NCBI GenBank assembly: GCA_000320545.1
Contig: ADNK01001890.1
Span: 1 to 64,000 of the forward strand
Direction of reading: 5' to 3'
Origin: Bigelowiella natans CCMP2755
Lineage: Eukaryota > Cercozoa > Chlorarachniophyceae
Length of the DNA stretch: 64,000 nt
Shown piece by piece: positions 11,423 through 23,552 of the stretch. A program made the position numbers and the translations under genes. Under the pieces are notes generated by a model, which saw only the letters and a list, made by a program, of their open reading frames with translations, did not search any database and had not been told where the DNA came from. Each line of letters begins with the position of its first letter. Position 1 is the first letter of the stretch.

Positions 11423-12102
11423 ATGGAGCCTCGACGTAGGTCGCTAAGGAAGACACAGCAGAATCTAGATTCCCAGGTGGTGGTAGGGGGAGTCCATCGG
11501 GACAATGCAGCAGCAGTACAACAACAACAACAAACAATGAGATTCCTGGAAAATTCTAGGAACGATAATTGTGCCTACTCTATTGTTTCTTGTGTGTTGC
11601 AAATCTAGGCTATTTTTCCAGCTGAGAATATCTATGATGATATGTTAGGATGGTAATGTTTGGTGTTGTCGTTTTTAATCGGGAGAACATCGAAGAGAAG
11701 GAACATCACAGACCCTAGTACTCCAACAGGATTTCCCGCCCTCCCCTTGGGTTTCCTCTGCTGGCAGTTTCAAAGCTCAGACAGCCTTGATAGCCCTAGC
11801 CCTCGATCCAAAATACAGTGGGCAGTGACCAAAGGCTTGTGGCTCTACAGCTTTCGTTGACCTTAACAATGCTTCTTCTTCTTCTTCTTCTTCTTCTTCT
11901 TCTTCTTGTTCTCGTCAAAATGTCGTCGTCTCTAAACTTGTCGTCGTCGTTTGTTTCATTGCGTCCTTGTTCCCGTAGGTATGCCGACTTCGACAGCTGC
12001 GGGATGGACGAAAACCTCATTGCCAGAGATGGAGCATGCTTCTCCAATCCGCGTGGTGCCAAAGGAACAACCACCGAACGCGGTCACAACACCTATCTAT
12101 GA
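11423..12102 (+). CDS. Possible small multi-exon gene, unknown function
   Basis: Unrecognised. Three plus-strand pieces join in phase: MEPRRRSLRKTQQNLDSQ (11423 to about 11476), then DFPPSPWVSSAGSFKAQ... up to PKYSGQ ending at a GTGACC donor near 11826, then YADFDSCGMDENLIARDGAC... ending at TAA/TGA-type stop 12100-12102. A CTT/CTC repeat fills the second intron. The start lies only 15 bp from the start of the methyltransferase gene on the other strand. Support is only phase agreement and natural-looking composition. Confidence 0.3.
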
Positions 12103-12123
12103 GTTGTTAACACATGATGAGTT

Positions 12124-12935
12124 ATGAGGCAGTTGATCAATCGAATACTGTCGTTATTCGTGTTGCTGTGTGTTCCATCACCAGTTACCTCCGAACCTTC
12201 AGAGCAACCACCGCAAATCTCAGATGGAAGGTATCTTGATTATTCGTACTCAAAACTGCCAAAACACACCACCCCACCACGACCACCACACAGTTGCAGA
12301 GCAGTGAATGAATGCTTTTGGGAAGAATATCAACACTATCAATCGATTTTTGTAGCTCCATTAAGAAAGCTTCTCTATACGAGGTCATTTGTAATATTGT
12401 TGTAGTAACGACGTGAATAATACTGTTTACCAGATGCACTGATCCGGCGCATGTTTCTAAACACGCCGCTCATTTCCTCCCTCATGGAGCCACACACGCC
12501 CCCTTTACCGGTAATCCACAAGGGAAACAAGAACGGTGGTAACAGCTCCGTCATGAAGTTGGACGAACTTAAATGGACAATGTACCAGATTCTTAATAGG
12601 ACTGATCTAAGGTGTTGCTCGAATACCACGAATACCACCGAATACTACCAATACCACGAATACCACGAATACCACGAATACCACGAATACCGAATAGACT
12701 ACGACAGCAACAGTGAAGGGGACGCGGACAATTATAACCATGGACATATACTATCCGCAACAAAACCATATGTTAGGAACAAAATTATTGAAACACACAC
12801 TTCTCGTTTTATGTAAAACAAAAGAAATGTAACATAGAGGATTGTATATTTGTGTTTTCAGTACGATGACAGTAAAGGAATCTCGTGCATTGCTAGAAAT
12901 TAAGTTGGGACTTCCAAAGGATTCGCTGGAGTAAT
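12124..12935 (+). CDS. Possible secreted protein gene, exon structure unresolved
   Basis: Unrecognised. An ATG at 12124 opens a signal-peptide-like segment (MRQLINRILSLFVLLCVPS). It ends at a GTATCT donor near 12229 and fits in phase to an exon encoding AVNECFWEEYQHYQSIF. Further plus-strand pieces follow: LIRRMFLNTPLISSLMEP, then MKLDELKWTMYQILNRTDL, then TMTVKESRALLEIKLG with a TAA at about 12935. Not all phases agree between pieces two and three, and a tandem repeat interrupts the region. One gene or parts of two are both possible. Confidence 0.33.
12621..12695. repeat. Minisatellite with 9-bp unit GAATACCAC
   Basis: About eight imperfect copies (GAATACCAC, with CACCGAATACTAC variants). 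In one frame it reads Tyr-His-Glu repeats. It probably lies in an intron after the GTGTTG donor near 12611. Confidence 0.9.
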
Positions 12936-13165
12936 AATTAACAGTGACCAGGCCCTTATTCGTTCACTCAGTTATTATATATCGGATGAGTAAATAATAC
13001 AGCTTCTTTTTGTGATGAATCATAAAATGCATTAGGGCACAAAGACGCCATACAACGCATTGGGTGACTGAATTCATTACGGCTGATCCTACAGAGTTCG
13101 GAGCACAGCTCCTGCTTGGTAGCAACCTCTTCTCCAGTATCATTTTACTTTGACATAAAATCAAA

Positions 13166-13199
<34 letters not shown>

Positions 13200-13949
13200 A
13201 TGGACAAAGTACACATATCTGTGTCGGTCAACAGGAAACACTTCTGGAGCTCAAATGGCAGATTTGCGAAGAGAACGCCCTCCAGTCAGTAGTTATCACA
13301 AGCTATATATGCTATATATGCTATATTATGAAACATCATTCCTCGAAGACTGATCATGCTGAGATGGCGATGATGATGATGATGATGATGATGATGCTAA
13401 TAATAATAAGGGTCACGATGATAGTTTCCATTGATAAACGATAACACCCATTCGTCATACACTCCTCCTCCTCCTCCTCTGTGTTTGAATCGTCGTAATC
13501 GTCGTTATCGTCGTCGTGCATAAGGTAATGGAGTTTGCTGTGGACGAGGAGCAAGCAACAGGCACAGAGAAGAAAAAAACGAATGATGATCATATCAACT
13601 CCAACTCTAGAAAAACCCATGCAACAGGATTATCCTCCTCGTCGTCATTTACGACGCCATTCTTTATATCGCCGGTCTCAACGATTAAAGGACCATTTGG
13701 CTGGGTCGGTGGTGACATCATGTGAAATGGATTCCCCCCCCCCCTCTTCTTCTTCTTCTTCTTCTTCTTCTTCTTCTTCTTCATGTGCTTGTCATTTACA
13801 CTTCCTCCTTTTGGAAACAAAATGAATGACGCTGAAACCGCCACAATCATCTCTCCTCCTCCTTTTCCTCCCCTTTTGATGTGTGAAGGTATGCCCCCAC
13901 CACACACCGTTCCTCCTCCTCCGAAACTCGCGACCACTCTGCACATTTC
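12936..13949. other. Repeat-bearing spacer, 5' of the next + gene
   Basis: It contains a (CA)n tract at about 13168-13197, a (GAT)n tract near 13368-13395, C8 and (CTT)n at 13733-13780, and no supportable reading frame. Upstream exons of the next gene may be hidden here. Confidence 0.5.
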
Positions 13950-14552
13950 GAGTGGGAGGGGTTGGAGAATACGTAGTGGACGAGGAGATAGAGAGCCAAG
14001 AGCACCGTGTTGATTTACAACGAGAAACCTTACCAGAGATGGATTTGGCTATTTTTCTTCCTGCGGTTCCTTCCGGAGGTAAGTAGTGATATGATGATGA
14101 TGAATACATTTTGAATTGTGGGAGAACAAGGTGTTATGGCGGGTGATGATGGCAGTACAGCAAAGCAGCCTTCAACATCTATTTTCCATTCCTCAGAGGG
14201 TGCAGAGTACGGAACTCATGTCTTGACTTCTAAGAACATTTTGGCTCGCTTCTCTCCCATCATTCGTCAGTATCTGCACGTACTCAATCCAAAAGGTAAT
14301 TTGCTACATCAACTGCTACTGCTATCATCAAAGCAGTGTACATGAGTAGTATTCTGATAAGTCGTGGTGTAGATCCATGTGGTTACTACTACATACAATG
14401 GTTTCCTCCCCCTTTATAACGGGAGCTTTCCTCATTTATTCGAAAGCAGCTGCTTAGACCATTTGATTTGTGCATAAAAGACCAATCAACATTGGAGCAA
14501 CTCAAGTATGATGACAGCTTCAGGGAGGTGTTTCTTCATCATCCCCCCCCCC

Positions 14553-14597
<45 letters not shown>

Positions 14598-14601
14598 TAC
14601 A

Positions 14602-14639
<38 letters not shown>

Positions 14640-15079
14640 ACATTTTGTCTGTACATTTTAGTTGGCAAATCGTTTCGGAAAAGGCATTGAAGGCATCAGT
14701 GTACTTGAAATCTACACTCATATTTTTTTGTTATCATCAACAAAAAAACTACCACCTTTCTGTAGGTCTTAAGACTGGAAGGGGACTTGCACATCGATTC
14801 TATCATCTTTGTGCTGCAGGTGAGAAGAGGGGAGGGGGACACAAGGAAGGAACAGATGCAGCATCGCATTTTCTCATGGTTTCCTTAATTATCTCAGATT
14901 CCTTCTCTGTTCTCTACCTATAATTCATGCGGCTTTTCTTTGTACATTTCTATTGATATTCACTATTCATTCGTCTTCAATCACAAGCTACTGGATGTGA
15001 CGTCGTTTGCTGCTGCATTATCGACTCTAAATGCACTTGGGAACAGCCGTACGTGCAAACACACACACACACACACACA

Positions 15080-15143
<64 letters not shown>

Positions 15144-15601
15144 CATCCATCTATGACATAATGATGCTGCCTTGTAAATTCTACTGCAAGAAGCAAATCC
15201 CATTGATTGATTTTGTTGCCTCTCCTAACTAGCAAACACGCCATGGGTAATGTTTGCACGCACGGTGTTCGGCATCCTGAAGCTGCTTGTACGCTGGGAG
15301 GTAGTAGACCGAAATACAAGGAACAGCAGCAGCAACATGGATGATCATCCTTCTGCATGCATGTATACACTTCTTCTTGAGAGTCTTTAACTTATTTTGA
15401 ATGCCTCCTCCTCCTCCTCCTCCTCCTCCTCCTCCTCCTCCTCCTCCTTTCATGGCAGATTCGTATTCCCGGTGTAGTGTTTGTCGATGAGGCCATGCAG
15501 CGTGCCGTTGCAAGGATAGCACAACGTGCTAAACTTTGGAAGTAAGAGACAATAACAAGGAGGAGGAGAAGGAGGAGGAGGAAGAGTGGTTCCTTTATTG
15601 G

Positions 15602-15636
<35 letters not shown>

Positions 15637-16219
15637 GCTTCAGATCTGGCTATTCACCGTACGCAGAAGAGCTTTTCTCCGATCTTGAAATTTACGCGGA
15701 AAAGCTAGGGCTTGTTACCACAGTACAAATGGTACGCACGCACACACACACACACACACACATACGAGAGTACGGCTGGAAATGCACGCGCATACATGCA
15801 TGTGATGGCATTGTTCGTCGTTTGTTCTCCATATAGCTGCAGGCTGTTAGAGAGGGGAGGAAGGTCGACATCGAGACAGGGGTTAGTACCACCACCTTAA
15901 TCGACGACATAGAGTTCATTCATAGGATAGGATACACTCGTACAGATAACTTTACAAAATATAAAGATATTATGGCACAGAGTGTGTTTGTGTATGTGTG
16001 TGTGTGTGTTTTGTGTTTACATTTTCCCTTTCTTGCACCTTCCCTACTATTTGGAAGATGATTGCAACGGCGATCTACATGCGTGCCCGCCGTGCATCTG
16101 AGAAATCAAAGCTGAGACACGACGGAACCTCGGTAAATTCCAGGATAAAATGCGAAGGTGGGCAATACTTGAGAACAGCAGAGCACGTGTGCCTAAAGAG
16201 ATTTTTTCCAGTTTGCTGA
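13950..16219 (+). CDS. Multi-exon gene for an unrecognised, probably helical protein
   Basis: Unrecognised. Eleven exons can be seen: about 13950-14078, 14125-14295, 14450-14527, 14662-14700, 14766-14819, 14988-15048, 15233-15300, 15459-15541, 15644-15731, 15837-15881 and 16058-16219. All junctions agree in phase except 14295/14450, where a small exon may be missing. The product reads like a folded protein: ILARFSPIIRQYLHVLNP, LLRPFDLCIKDQSTLEQL, VLRLEGDLHIDSIIFVLQ, PWVMFARTVFGILKLLV, VVFVDEAMQRAVARIAQRA, YAEELFSDLEIYAEKLGLV. There is no signal peptide in the visible part and no clear membrane helix. The 5' end is not defined. Introns are loaded with CT, CA, CAG, CTC and GTT repeats. No catalytic motif was found. 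Confidence 0.6.
14543..14635. repeat. Compound C-run, (CT)n and (CA)n microsatellite
   Basis: A C17-type run passes into CT units and then into CA units, within an intron. Confidence 0.95.
15058..15151. repeat. Compound (CA)n (CAG)n (CATC)n microsatellite
   Basis: Two CA blocks, seven CAG/GCA units and three CATC units lie in the intron after exon 14988-15048. Confidence 0.95.
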
Positions 16220-17561
16220 CCATTTTAAAAAGTGTTTCCGATAATATGTGCGTTGTGCTCGCATTAAAAATAATATTTTGAGATTGTGTAATCATACTCA
16301 GACCAAGTTAGGAGACAACGAGGAAGGCAAAAGTTGCCGACCGTTCTTCCTTAATCATCTCAGCGTGTTATTATAGCATAGTCACGACGTATTTTGTATG
16401 CACTCTACGTATATATGTTTGGGCATCAACGCCTGATGAGAGGCTCGTATCAGAAGTCGTAATAAAATCCTCCTTCCTTAGATCAGGCTACTTCCGTATG
16501 ATCATGTACATAGTAGGCTGTGCGCGCACACGTGTACACATTAGGATAAATGACAATATAGCCATCGTATCATGTGGACTGAGTTTTGCTCGTTGCCTTT
16601 TTCACAAGCTCACCCAACAAGACTCTGAGATATGAACTAAAGAAAGACATACAAACATCTTTGTATTCATGTTACAAAGCACTGTTACATTGCCACTTAT
16701 AGCCTTTATGGGTGCATGTGTGCCTATTTGATGCACATGAACAAGATGGATGCATATGTGGTACATACGCGTACGCACGCTTATAGCCTTTATGGCTCTA
16801 AGGCCGCCATGCAATGCTGGCTGTGAGCTCGCGCATCGTACGAATGCACGCATCAGGTGGCGTACGGCAAAAGGCAATGTACAATTGTCAATGCAAATAT
16901 ACAAAGAAGGAGAGTGTAGAAGATTTACTTTTCGATCACCGCGATTGTCAGTGACAAAACCGCTTAGCATTTAATTTAGCATGTACGTAGTTACACATTT
17001 TATACCACGCAGCACGCTGTGGTTATGTGTGCATGTGCTACAAACGTGTACATGTATATGTAGTGAGTACACATGTGCATTGCTAAGAGCTGTGGCCACT
17101 GCTCTGCATAGCTACATTAGGATGACCATTGATAAAATTTAATTAAATCATTGCATCCGTCTCATATACTCATAGCAAAGCAAAGTAGTTCGCGAAGACA
17201 GAGTAGAGGGCCGTTAGGCAGGAAGTTATTCTGTTGAGTGCGCGTTCGTTCTAATTTGCATAGTGGCGACTTTGCATCAGGTCGTACACATGAGAAAAAT
17301 GTGCACCTGAGATTTAATAGGCGAACATTGTGTGATGCACGTAATGGATTGCACACACATGGCCATGCACAATTCCCAGTTTGTAGTCATCCAATGAGCG
17401 ACTCGTTTCCTGATATCTGCTCATTTGATACATTTTCATGTCGATCACATGCATCGCATTTACCATTGCATTTGAGCATCAACGGATAAAGACCACACTC
17501 AAGGAATGCATATCACATGGGTCGAACCCTTCATGCCGAAATTGATGTTGTCGTTCCATCA
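16220..17561. other. Convergent spacer with palindromic-word texture
   Basis: It lies between the 3' ends of the helical-protein gene and the GILT gene. Words such as TGCATGT, GTACGCACGC and ACATGTGCA are dense, and long microsatellites are absent. The phrase CTTATAGCCTTTATGG occurs twice (about 16697 and 16780). Open frames show no family features. Confidence 0.5.
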
Positions 17562-18433
17562 CTATTGTCCGCTGCAAGCAGCAGGAGCTGCAAGGTCAGT
17601 TTCTATCATCGTCCTTACATTATCCCTACCACCTACAGCGTGTTCACATATAGTTGCAAGCACCACCTTCCCATAGTGAAGCTGGTTGGGAGTTTTCCTC
17701 CAGATATTATCCGCGGAAGAAACGTACTTGCCATCAATAAAAATTGGAGCGAAACCAAATTCTGATCGCTCTTTCGTGCGAGCGTAGGATGCAGCTTGAA
17801 GGTTTCTGCCCTCCTCACCATTCGCACAGTGCCGGATGCGTTCTTCATCGGCGCCGGTCAACTTGGCACACATTGGGAACACAAGCTCGAGCGCTGTGGA
17901 GAACTCATCGGATGTCGCGCAGTGGTTGTTGTTCCCGCACTTTAAGACGTCGATGTTCATCCACATGCAATGCACGAAATCAAACCAGTCTCCAAGTTGC
18001 CGAACTGCAGATTCTGAAGTTGTAGATAAACCGCCTCGTTGCGCACATAGATGGTAACGGTCCGTGACGCACATATCAGAACCGTGCTCAGTGCCCCTAT
18101 TCGAATGGTGGACAAGAAGGAAGAAAATAAGTTAAAGGGCAGGGTGATGGACATTCCTTAAAGAAATGGGGGGAAATTGACGAACTTAGCCGCGGATTCA
18201 CAGGTCCCATCTCTTGCGATTGCACCGTAGTAGTCGATGGTTACATTGAGCCAAGGCTTGACTCCAGCCTCCTCCAATGAGCTTTCATTACCCCCGCGGA
18301 GCACGATGTCCCTCATACCCGCGATATGAATTTGGCATTGCTTACATAGAGACTCAAAGTGCATTTCAACATTTATCAGTCCCACCACCCCAACGCAAGC
18401 ATAGGCTGCGAGGAGGGCGGCGAATGAGCGCAT
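17562..18433 (-). CDS. GILT-family thiol reductase, secreted or lysosomal (260 aa)
   Basis: Two exons, 18433-18186 and 18096-17562, join in phase across an 89-bp intron. Residues 1-18 form a signal peptide (MRSFAALLAAYACVGVVG). The thioredoxin-like CxxC is C30-K-Q-C33 in INVEMHFESLCKQC. The GILT signature (CQHG-x2-EC-x2-N-x4-C) is present in altered form as EHGSDMCVTDRYHLC (86-100), which the splice reconstructs exactly. Further family features are FVHCMW, the spaced cysteines around CAKLTGADEERIRHCANGEEG, and EFGFAPIFIDGKYV. Family members reduce protein disulfides at acidic pH in endo-lysosomes; here a vacuolar or secreted role is inferred. The donor (GTTCGT) is not a strong consensus, but it is the only one restoring the signature. 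Confidence 0.88.
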
Positions 18434-19028
18434 CCCAATGTGGAGTCAGTCCCCGGCACGATTATTTTCGAATAAGAATGAAAGGGTGCGAGGGATTTAA
18501 ACAACAATTCCCCCCTATTCTGGTGGTTCCTCCTTCTCGCATTATTGTTGCCCAAAACTGATGCAGGTGGCAAGCTGTTGTGACCTTGTAAAGGCTTTTG
18601 CCTAATCCAATCCATCCTGGCTAAAAATAGTACCGCATATGACTACCATATTGTACAAAACGAACAATCTGCCCTCGTAAAAAGGTAGTAACTGCAGCCT
18701 CACCGCCCTCTAAGGAACTCTCCCGCCTTTAAGGACCGGGATACGACGCGTTTACTCCTAAAATCGATAAACTATTGTGATTTTGACGACAAACCGCCTT
18801 TATTCTTCATCTTATCTTCGATGCCAAGATGCCCTCGCTGTGTGGCACGCATTCTCGAGCTATCGGAAAAAGGAATTACGCATCTAGATATTTGCAAAGA
18901 GCTCCTATTTTAGGCAAATTTGCGTGAATGCAGCGGGCCAGGGCTTGAAGTAATGGCAAGGGATTTTGGATTCTCCTCACGTTATCCTCGCACAACTCGA
19001 ACATCCAGCACCACCGAAGGTTGTTACT
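18434..19028. promoter_or_regulatory. Divergent 5' region of the GILT and NHL genes
   Basis: About 595 bp separate two start codons on opposite strands, so both promoters must lie here. It has no microsatellite. The TGCGACA word is not present. Confidence 0.4.
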
Positions 19029-22000
19029 ATGGGAGGTTTGAGGGCATCCCCACTAGGAAGTCTCTGCTCTCTTTTGATCAGCCTTTCGACTCATGTGGAT
19101 GCACGGGGACCTATGGTACCAGCTTCAGTGACGACTCTAACAGGGGGAAGATTTCAGAGCCCACAGAATATTGAACACTCAGTGACTGATATCGAACATG
19201 ATGAAACGAATAGTTTGCTTTATTTAAGTGTCACTGCGATTTCTACCACCAATTATCGAGATGATGAGACTGGGATAGCTACTATAATGTCTTGGAACAT
19301 GACTTCGCGGACATATACCCAGCTTGCTGGCTGGGAGACAGGTGGCGGCGGTACAACTGGCACGATTACAGACGGAATTGGCAGTGCAGCCAGAATTATT
19401 GCTCCGTATGGTATCGTGTCTGATACTACAACTCAGAACATGTATTTTACGGATAAGGGAAGTATTAGAAAGCTTCAAATATCGAATAATGAGGTTACAA
19501 CCCTGGCATCTACAACGACTTCTCTAAACTTTTACAATGATGGAACCTTACAAACAGCCACATTTCATCTTGAGCAGCGGGGCATAGTATTTCATAACAA
19601 TGTATTATATGCACTCTCGCAATTTCACATACGGAAAATCAACCTCACAAACGATGAAGTAACAACTGTCGCTGGGCCTATTGACATTGTAGCTGGTACA
19701 AGAGATGGGCAGGGATCCAACGTCTTATTCGATACAGCATACGGATTTGACATTCAAGAATTCCCAGTTGCCTATGTATCAATGAAAAAATATGTGCGGA
19801 AGGTGAATTTGGTTTCAGGGGAGGTCACATCAATTGAAGTGGTACTTGGCCGACAAACAAATGCTTTAGAGGGTCTGGCAGTTGATAGAATAAGTTCTCC
19901 TAATGCGGTCTATGCTGTTGATGCTCAGTTGCAAGTTGTAAGAAGTGTTGATTTAAGCAACAACTCTCCATCAATAGCTATACAAAGGGGGAGTACAATA
20001 GCTTCTTCTCCTAGTGGAACCAAGGATGGAACAGGAAGCACAGCAAGTTTCTATTTAATGACGGGCTTGGCTATACACGTTGATCCTTCAAACCTTGTAA
20101 GAAAACTGTACATTGGCCAGCCTGAACAAGTTACAGAAGTCACTGATCATAGCACCGAGATGCCTACGAGTTCTCCGATAACTTCAACTCCAACACTGCC
20201 TCCTAGCCCCACTGGAGCACCAAGCACTGCCCCTACCTTCACACCCATCACTCTATCACCTTCCTATTCCCCCACCATAACCCCTGTAACACTAACACCG
20301 ACAACCTCACCAAGTACAGCCCCTTCAAGTTCTCCGACTCCATCTCCATCGCTCACACCGACAACTTCACCAAGTACAGCCCCTTCAAGTTCTCCGACAC
20401 CATCTCCATCGTCCACACCAACGAATTCTCCAACACCATCTCCATCGCTCACACCAACAACCTCACCAAGTACAGCCCCTTCAAGTTCTCCGACACCATC
20501 TCCATCGTCCACACCAACGAATTCTCCAACACCATCTCCATCGCTCACACCAACAACCTCACCAAGTACAGCCCCTTCGAGTTCTCCAACACCATCTCCA
20601 TCGTTCACACCGACAACTTCACCAAGTACAGTCTCTTCGAGTTCTCCAACACCATTTCCATCGTCCATGCCAACACTACTGCCAACAAATTCTCCAACAG
20701 CTTCTCGTGCATCCGAGAGTCCAGTAACACAGATAGATCTACAGCAAGCACTCACGGTCAGCACCTAGCCATTCTTTTTCTTCACTTCGATTATTTCTTT
20801 ACATATATATATCTCTTACTGTGCTTATTTATTGTCCAACAATACATGCAATACATGTGGTGTAGGGTTCCGTGGATTATCCGGAGGCTAACTGCTCTTA
20901 CCGTCTATTCATCGAAGCAAAATGGTCCAATGCGATCATAACGAAGGTAATCTACTGCTATCCTTTTAGTAGTATGTGTTTGCGTATGTGACATATTAGG
21001 CTCGTATTCTAGGATACCACTACAACTTGTTCCCATGTGCTTCTAATTGTTTCCACACACCGTCATCACAGCTGGAGCTTTCACCAGAGCATGTGCGTGT
21101 ATACACCACTTGTGTCAGGGGAGTGGGTGTACGATTCGCCATCATCATTAAAGGTACGTACACTAGTGGCAAGAACAGTCAAATTAGATGTAGGAGACAG
21201 AATCATTGAAGAGCCAGATACTAGATGTTCATTTCTTCTTATCCTTTTCAACAACAGAAGGATTTAGCGGCTCGCAAACGCGAATCGAAGAACGTAAAGC
21301 CGTTATTCTAGACGAAGCTAGAACACAAGGCGTGCTCACCTACTTCAATATGACGTAAGTAACAGAAACAAAAACATAAGTCCTGCAACTTGTGTTGCGT
21401 AATTATTACGTGTATGTGAGCAGATTTTTATCACGTAACTTGCAAGTTGGGCCAGCGCATGGAGCCTATATATATGGACCTGAGGTAACACGTTGAGTGA
21501 AATGTTATCGTACCTCTGCCTCGTTAAGAAAATAAACGAACACGAGCAAGCTAGCTCCTTCAATATAATTCTAACCTGACAAACTATACGCTCACCTTTA
21601 CTCACATTAATAGAGAGATTCTGAAACGAAAACAGAGGGCAGTATTCCAATGGGCATGGTAAGAAGATTATACCTCTAAGTATCTTTCAACCTAAAGTAC
21701 ATTGCGAAGTCGTTCATTATATGCATACTAACAATATACTACTACGTTGTTTAAGATGATCGGCATCATAATTGGAGGAGTCGCCATCATCATCTTCTTC
21801 TCCGTTTGGGGACTCTCCTTATTGGTCTTATAACAACAATAACAACAAACAACAACAACAACAACAACAACCATAGTGCAGTAGGCGACACTTAATGAGA
21901 ACTTCAATGATGACTTCGATTTAACTATATCATCGATATTAGAATTTGAAACGTCAACCGAAGAAGCAGGAGCCACGGAAGGGTTCTATAAGGGTGAAAA

Positions 22001-22081
22001 GAAAGAAATCTCGATTTCAAAGCCCTAATAGTCGTCGTGTGTCTGGTGACTCAAACCTGGGTGAGATGATAAAAATTAAAC

Positions 22082-22120
<39 letters not shown>

Positions 22121-23552
22121 CACTGGTATACATGTTATATGTGTCCTGGCTTACCTATTGCTGAGTTAATTTATTATTCATATCTTGCCCAACGTATTCT
22201 GCTCAATACTACTACAACTACTACTACTACAACTACTACTACTACTACTACCACCACTACTCTCCGTCTAGGGTCGTCATATGGAGACTCAAGTCGCAGT
22301 TCTAGGACGTCACATGCCGGGGCGCATCGAACGTCGCGAGGTTCAGATTTGGGCTTGATCAAGAATTATCATCGGAGAAGATCATCCAGCATCGACTCCA
22401 GAAAGAACTCCACTGGCTTGAAACTAAGTACTAGCGAATATATTATTTCCATAGCGTGTGACTTGTAATCATCAATAGTGCCTTTAATTGTATGCCTATC
22501 CATTACGACATTCTTAGCTATTGATACCCCGCACCGCCCAAACGACATGCTAATGCGCAATATCACGATGACTGAGGACTTGGAGTGTGGCACCACGCCC
22601 GAAATCTCGCCAATGAACAAGGACAGCAACGATGGCTCTGGAAAACAACGAAGGAGTTTTGATTTTAAAAAGGTGTCTGTAGCTAAATATACATGTCACA
22701 TATACACATACTCTAGCTTTCGTCATCAAATATCGTTACATGTGTTATAATAAGCATCTTTGTCAATTTACATAGCTCACACCCTTCTTGCGCTGTCTTG
22801 TTGTATAGGTTGTGGACACACGCGTAGCTATGAAACTTCTGAACGAACAGGTTGGTTTTCTACATTTCCACCTCCATGAGGAAGAGTATCTATTAATTCG
22901 GCCCCGTTTAAAACATGCTTCGAATCGACATAAACTCAGTCTATCCTTACACAAAATACAGAAGCATACGTTGAAGGATGCGTTAAGGAAAAGCGAGCAC
23001 AAAAGTCAAAGCAGGGGCAGCAAGGTAAACCACATAAATAAACCAAGAGAGAAAACAAAACACAAAAAATTTCTGTTAACAAAAGGGGCGGCATAAACCT
23101 ACAGGAAAGTACGGTACCCGACAGGCCTGGAGGAGTCATCAAAGGTGCGTCAAAGGGAGAGGCTAGATACACACATAAAAAAGAAACATACAAGTCTATA
23201 CACACCTCGATACACAAGTGGCTGGTTACTTGCATGTGGTCTTTGTTAAATAATGACAGCTTTCTCTTTGAACTGCTTCCATGAAAACAAGAACGAGTCA
23301 GCACACAAAAAGGATAAATGGCTATATCTGAACATGCTGCTGCACTTTGCAACAGGTTTACCGAGGCGGATTCCGACTAATGGAGACGTAGATGAAAGTT
23401 GTCATCGTCGTTCTTCCAACAATGTTCGGGGCGAATCTCCTCCACCAGCCCCTCCCCCACCACCCTTAGAACCCCATCCCGATGACATCAACCCACGTCT
23501 ACCCTTTGCATCTGAGATAGCAAAGAGTACCGGCCATTTAATTAATTGCTGA
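19029..23552 (+). CDS. Receptor-like membrane protein: NHL-type repeats, Ser/Thr/Pro stalk, one TM helix, cytosolic tail (about 955 aa)
   Basis: Thirteen exons join in phase: 19029-20756, 20866-20946, 21072-21153, 21261-21354, 21616-21658, 21756-21824, 21943-22060, 22272-22427, 22518-22672, 22809-22850, 22962-23024, 23105-23144 and 23356-23552. ATG 19029 starts a signal peptide (GSLCSLLISLSTHVDARG). Residues about 40-370 carry NHL-like blades: IAPYGIVSDTTTQNMYFTD, IRKLQISNNEVTTLAS, VRKVNLVSGEVTSI, LEGLAVDRISSPNAVYAVD. A Thr/Pro/Ser stalk of tandem repeats follows, then a small domain (YRLFIEAKWSNAII, LSPEHVRVYTTCVRGVGVRF). The helix MIGIIIGGVAIIIFFSVWGL precedes a basic, Ser-rich tail (RTSRGSDLG, HRRRSSSIDSRKNS, later PPPAPPPPP), likely phosphorylated. 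This is typical of surface proteins; the ligand is unknown. The donor after TTATTG (GTCTTA) is unusual; without it the protein would stop right after the helix. Confidence 0.8.
20303..20690 (+). repeat. Coding tandem repeat, Ser/Thr/Pro-rich stalk
   Basis: Units of 20 and 32 codons built on TSPSTAPSSSPTPSPS alternate with TPTNSPTPSPSLTPT. The 96-bp unit occurs twice almost unchanged (about 20364 and 20461), which suggests recent unequal exchange. Confidence 0.9.
22083..22258. repeat. (TA)n and (CTA)n microsatellites in an intron of the NHL gene
   Basis: TA tract at about 22085-22118 and CTA/CAA tract at about 22208-22258, the latter forming the pyrimidine-containing end of the intron before exon 22272. 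Confidence 0.9.

Noticed and set aside
15229-15522. Poly-Gly frame on the minus strand
   Set aside because: Reverse translation of the (CTC)n intron repeat at 15402-15448; the plus-strand exons explain the flanks.
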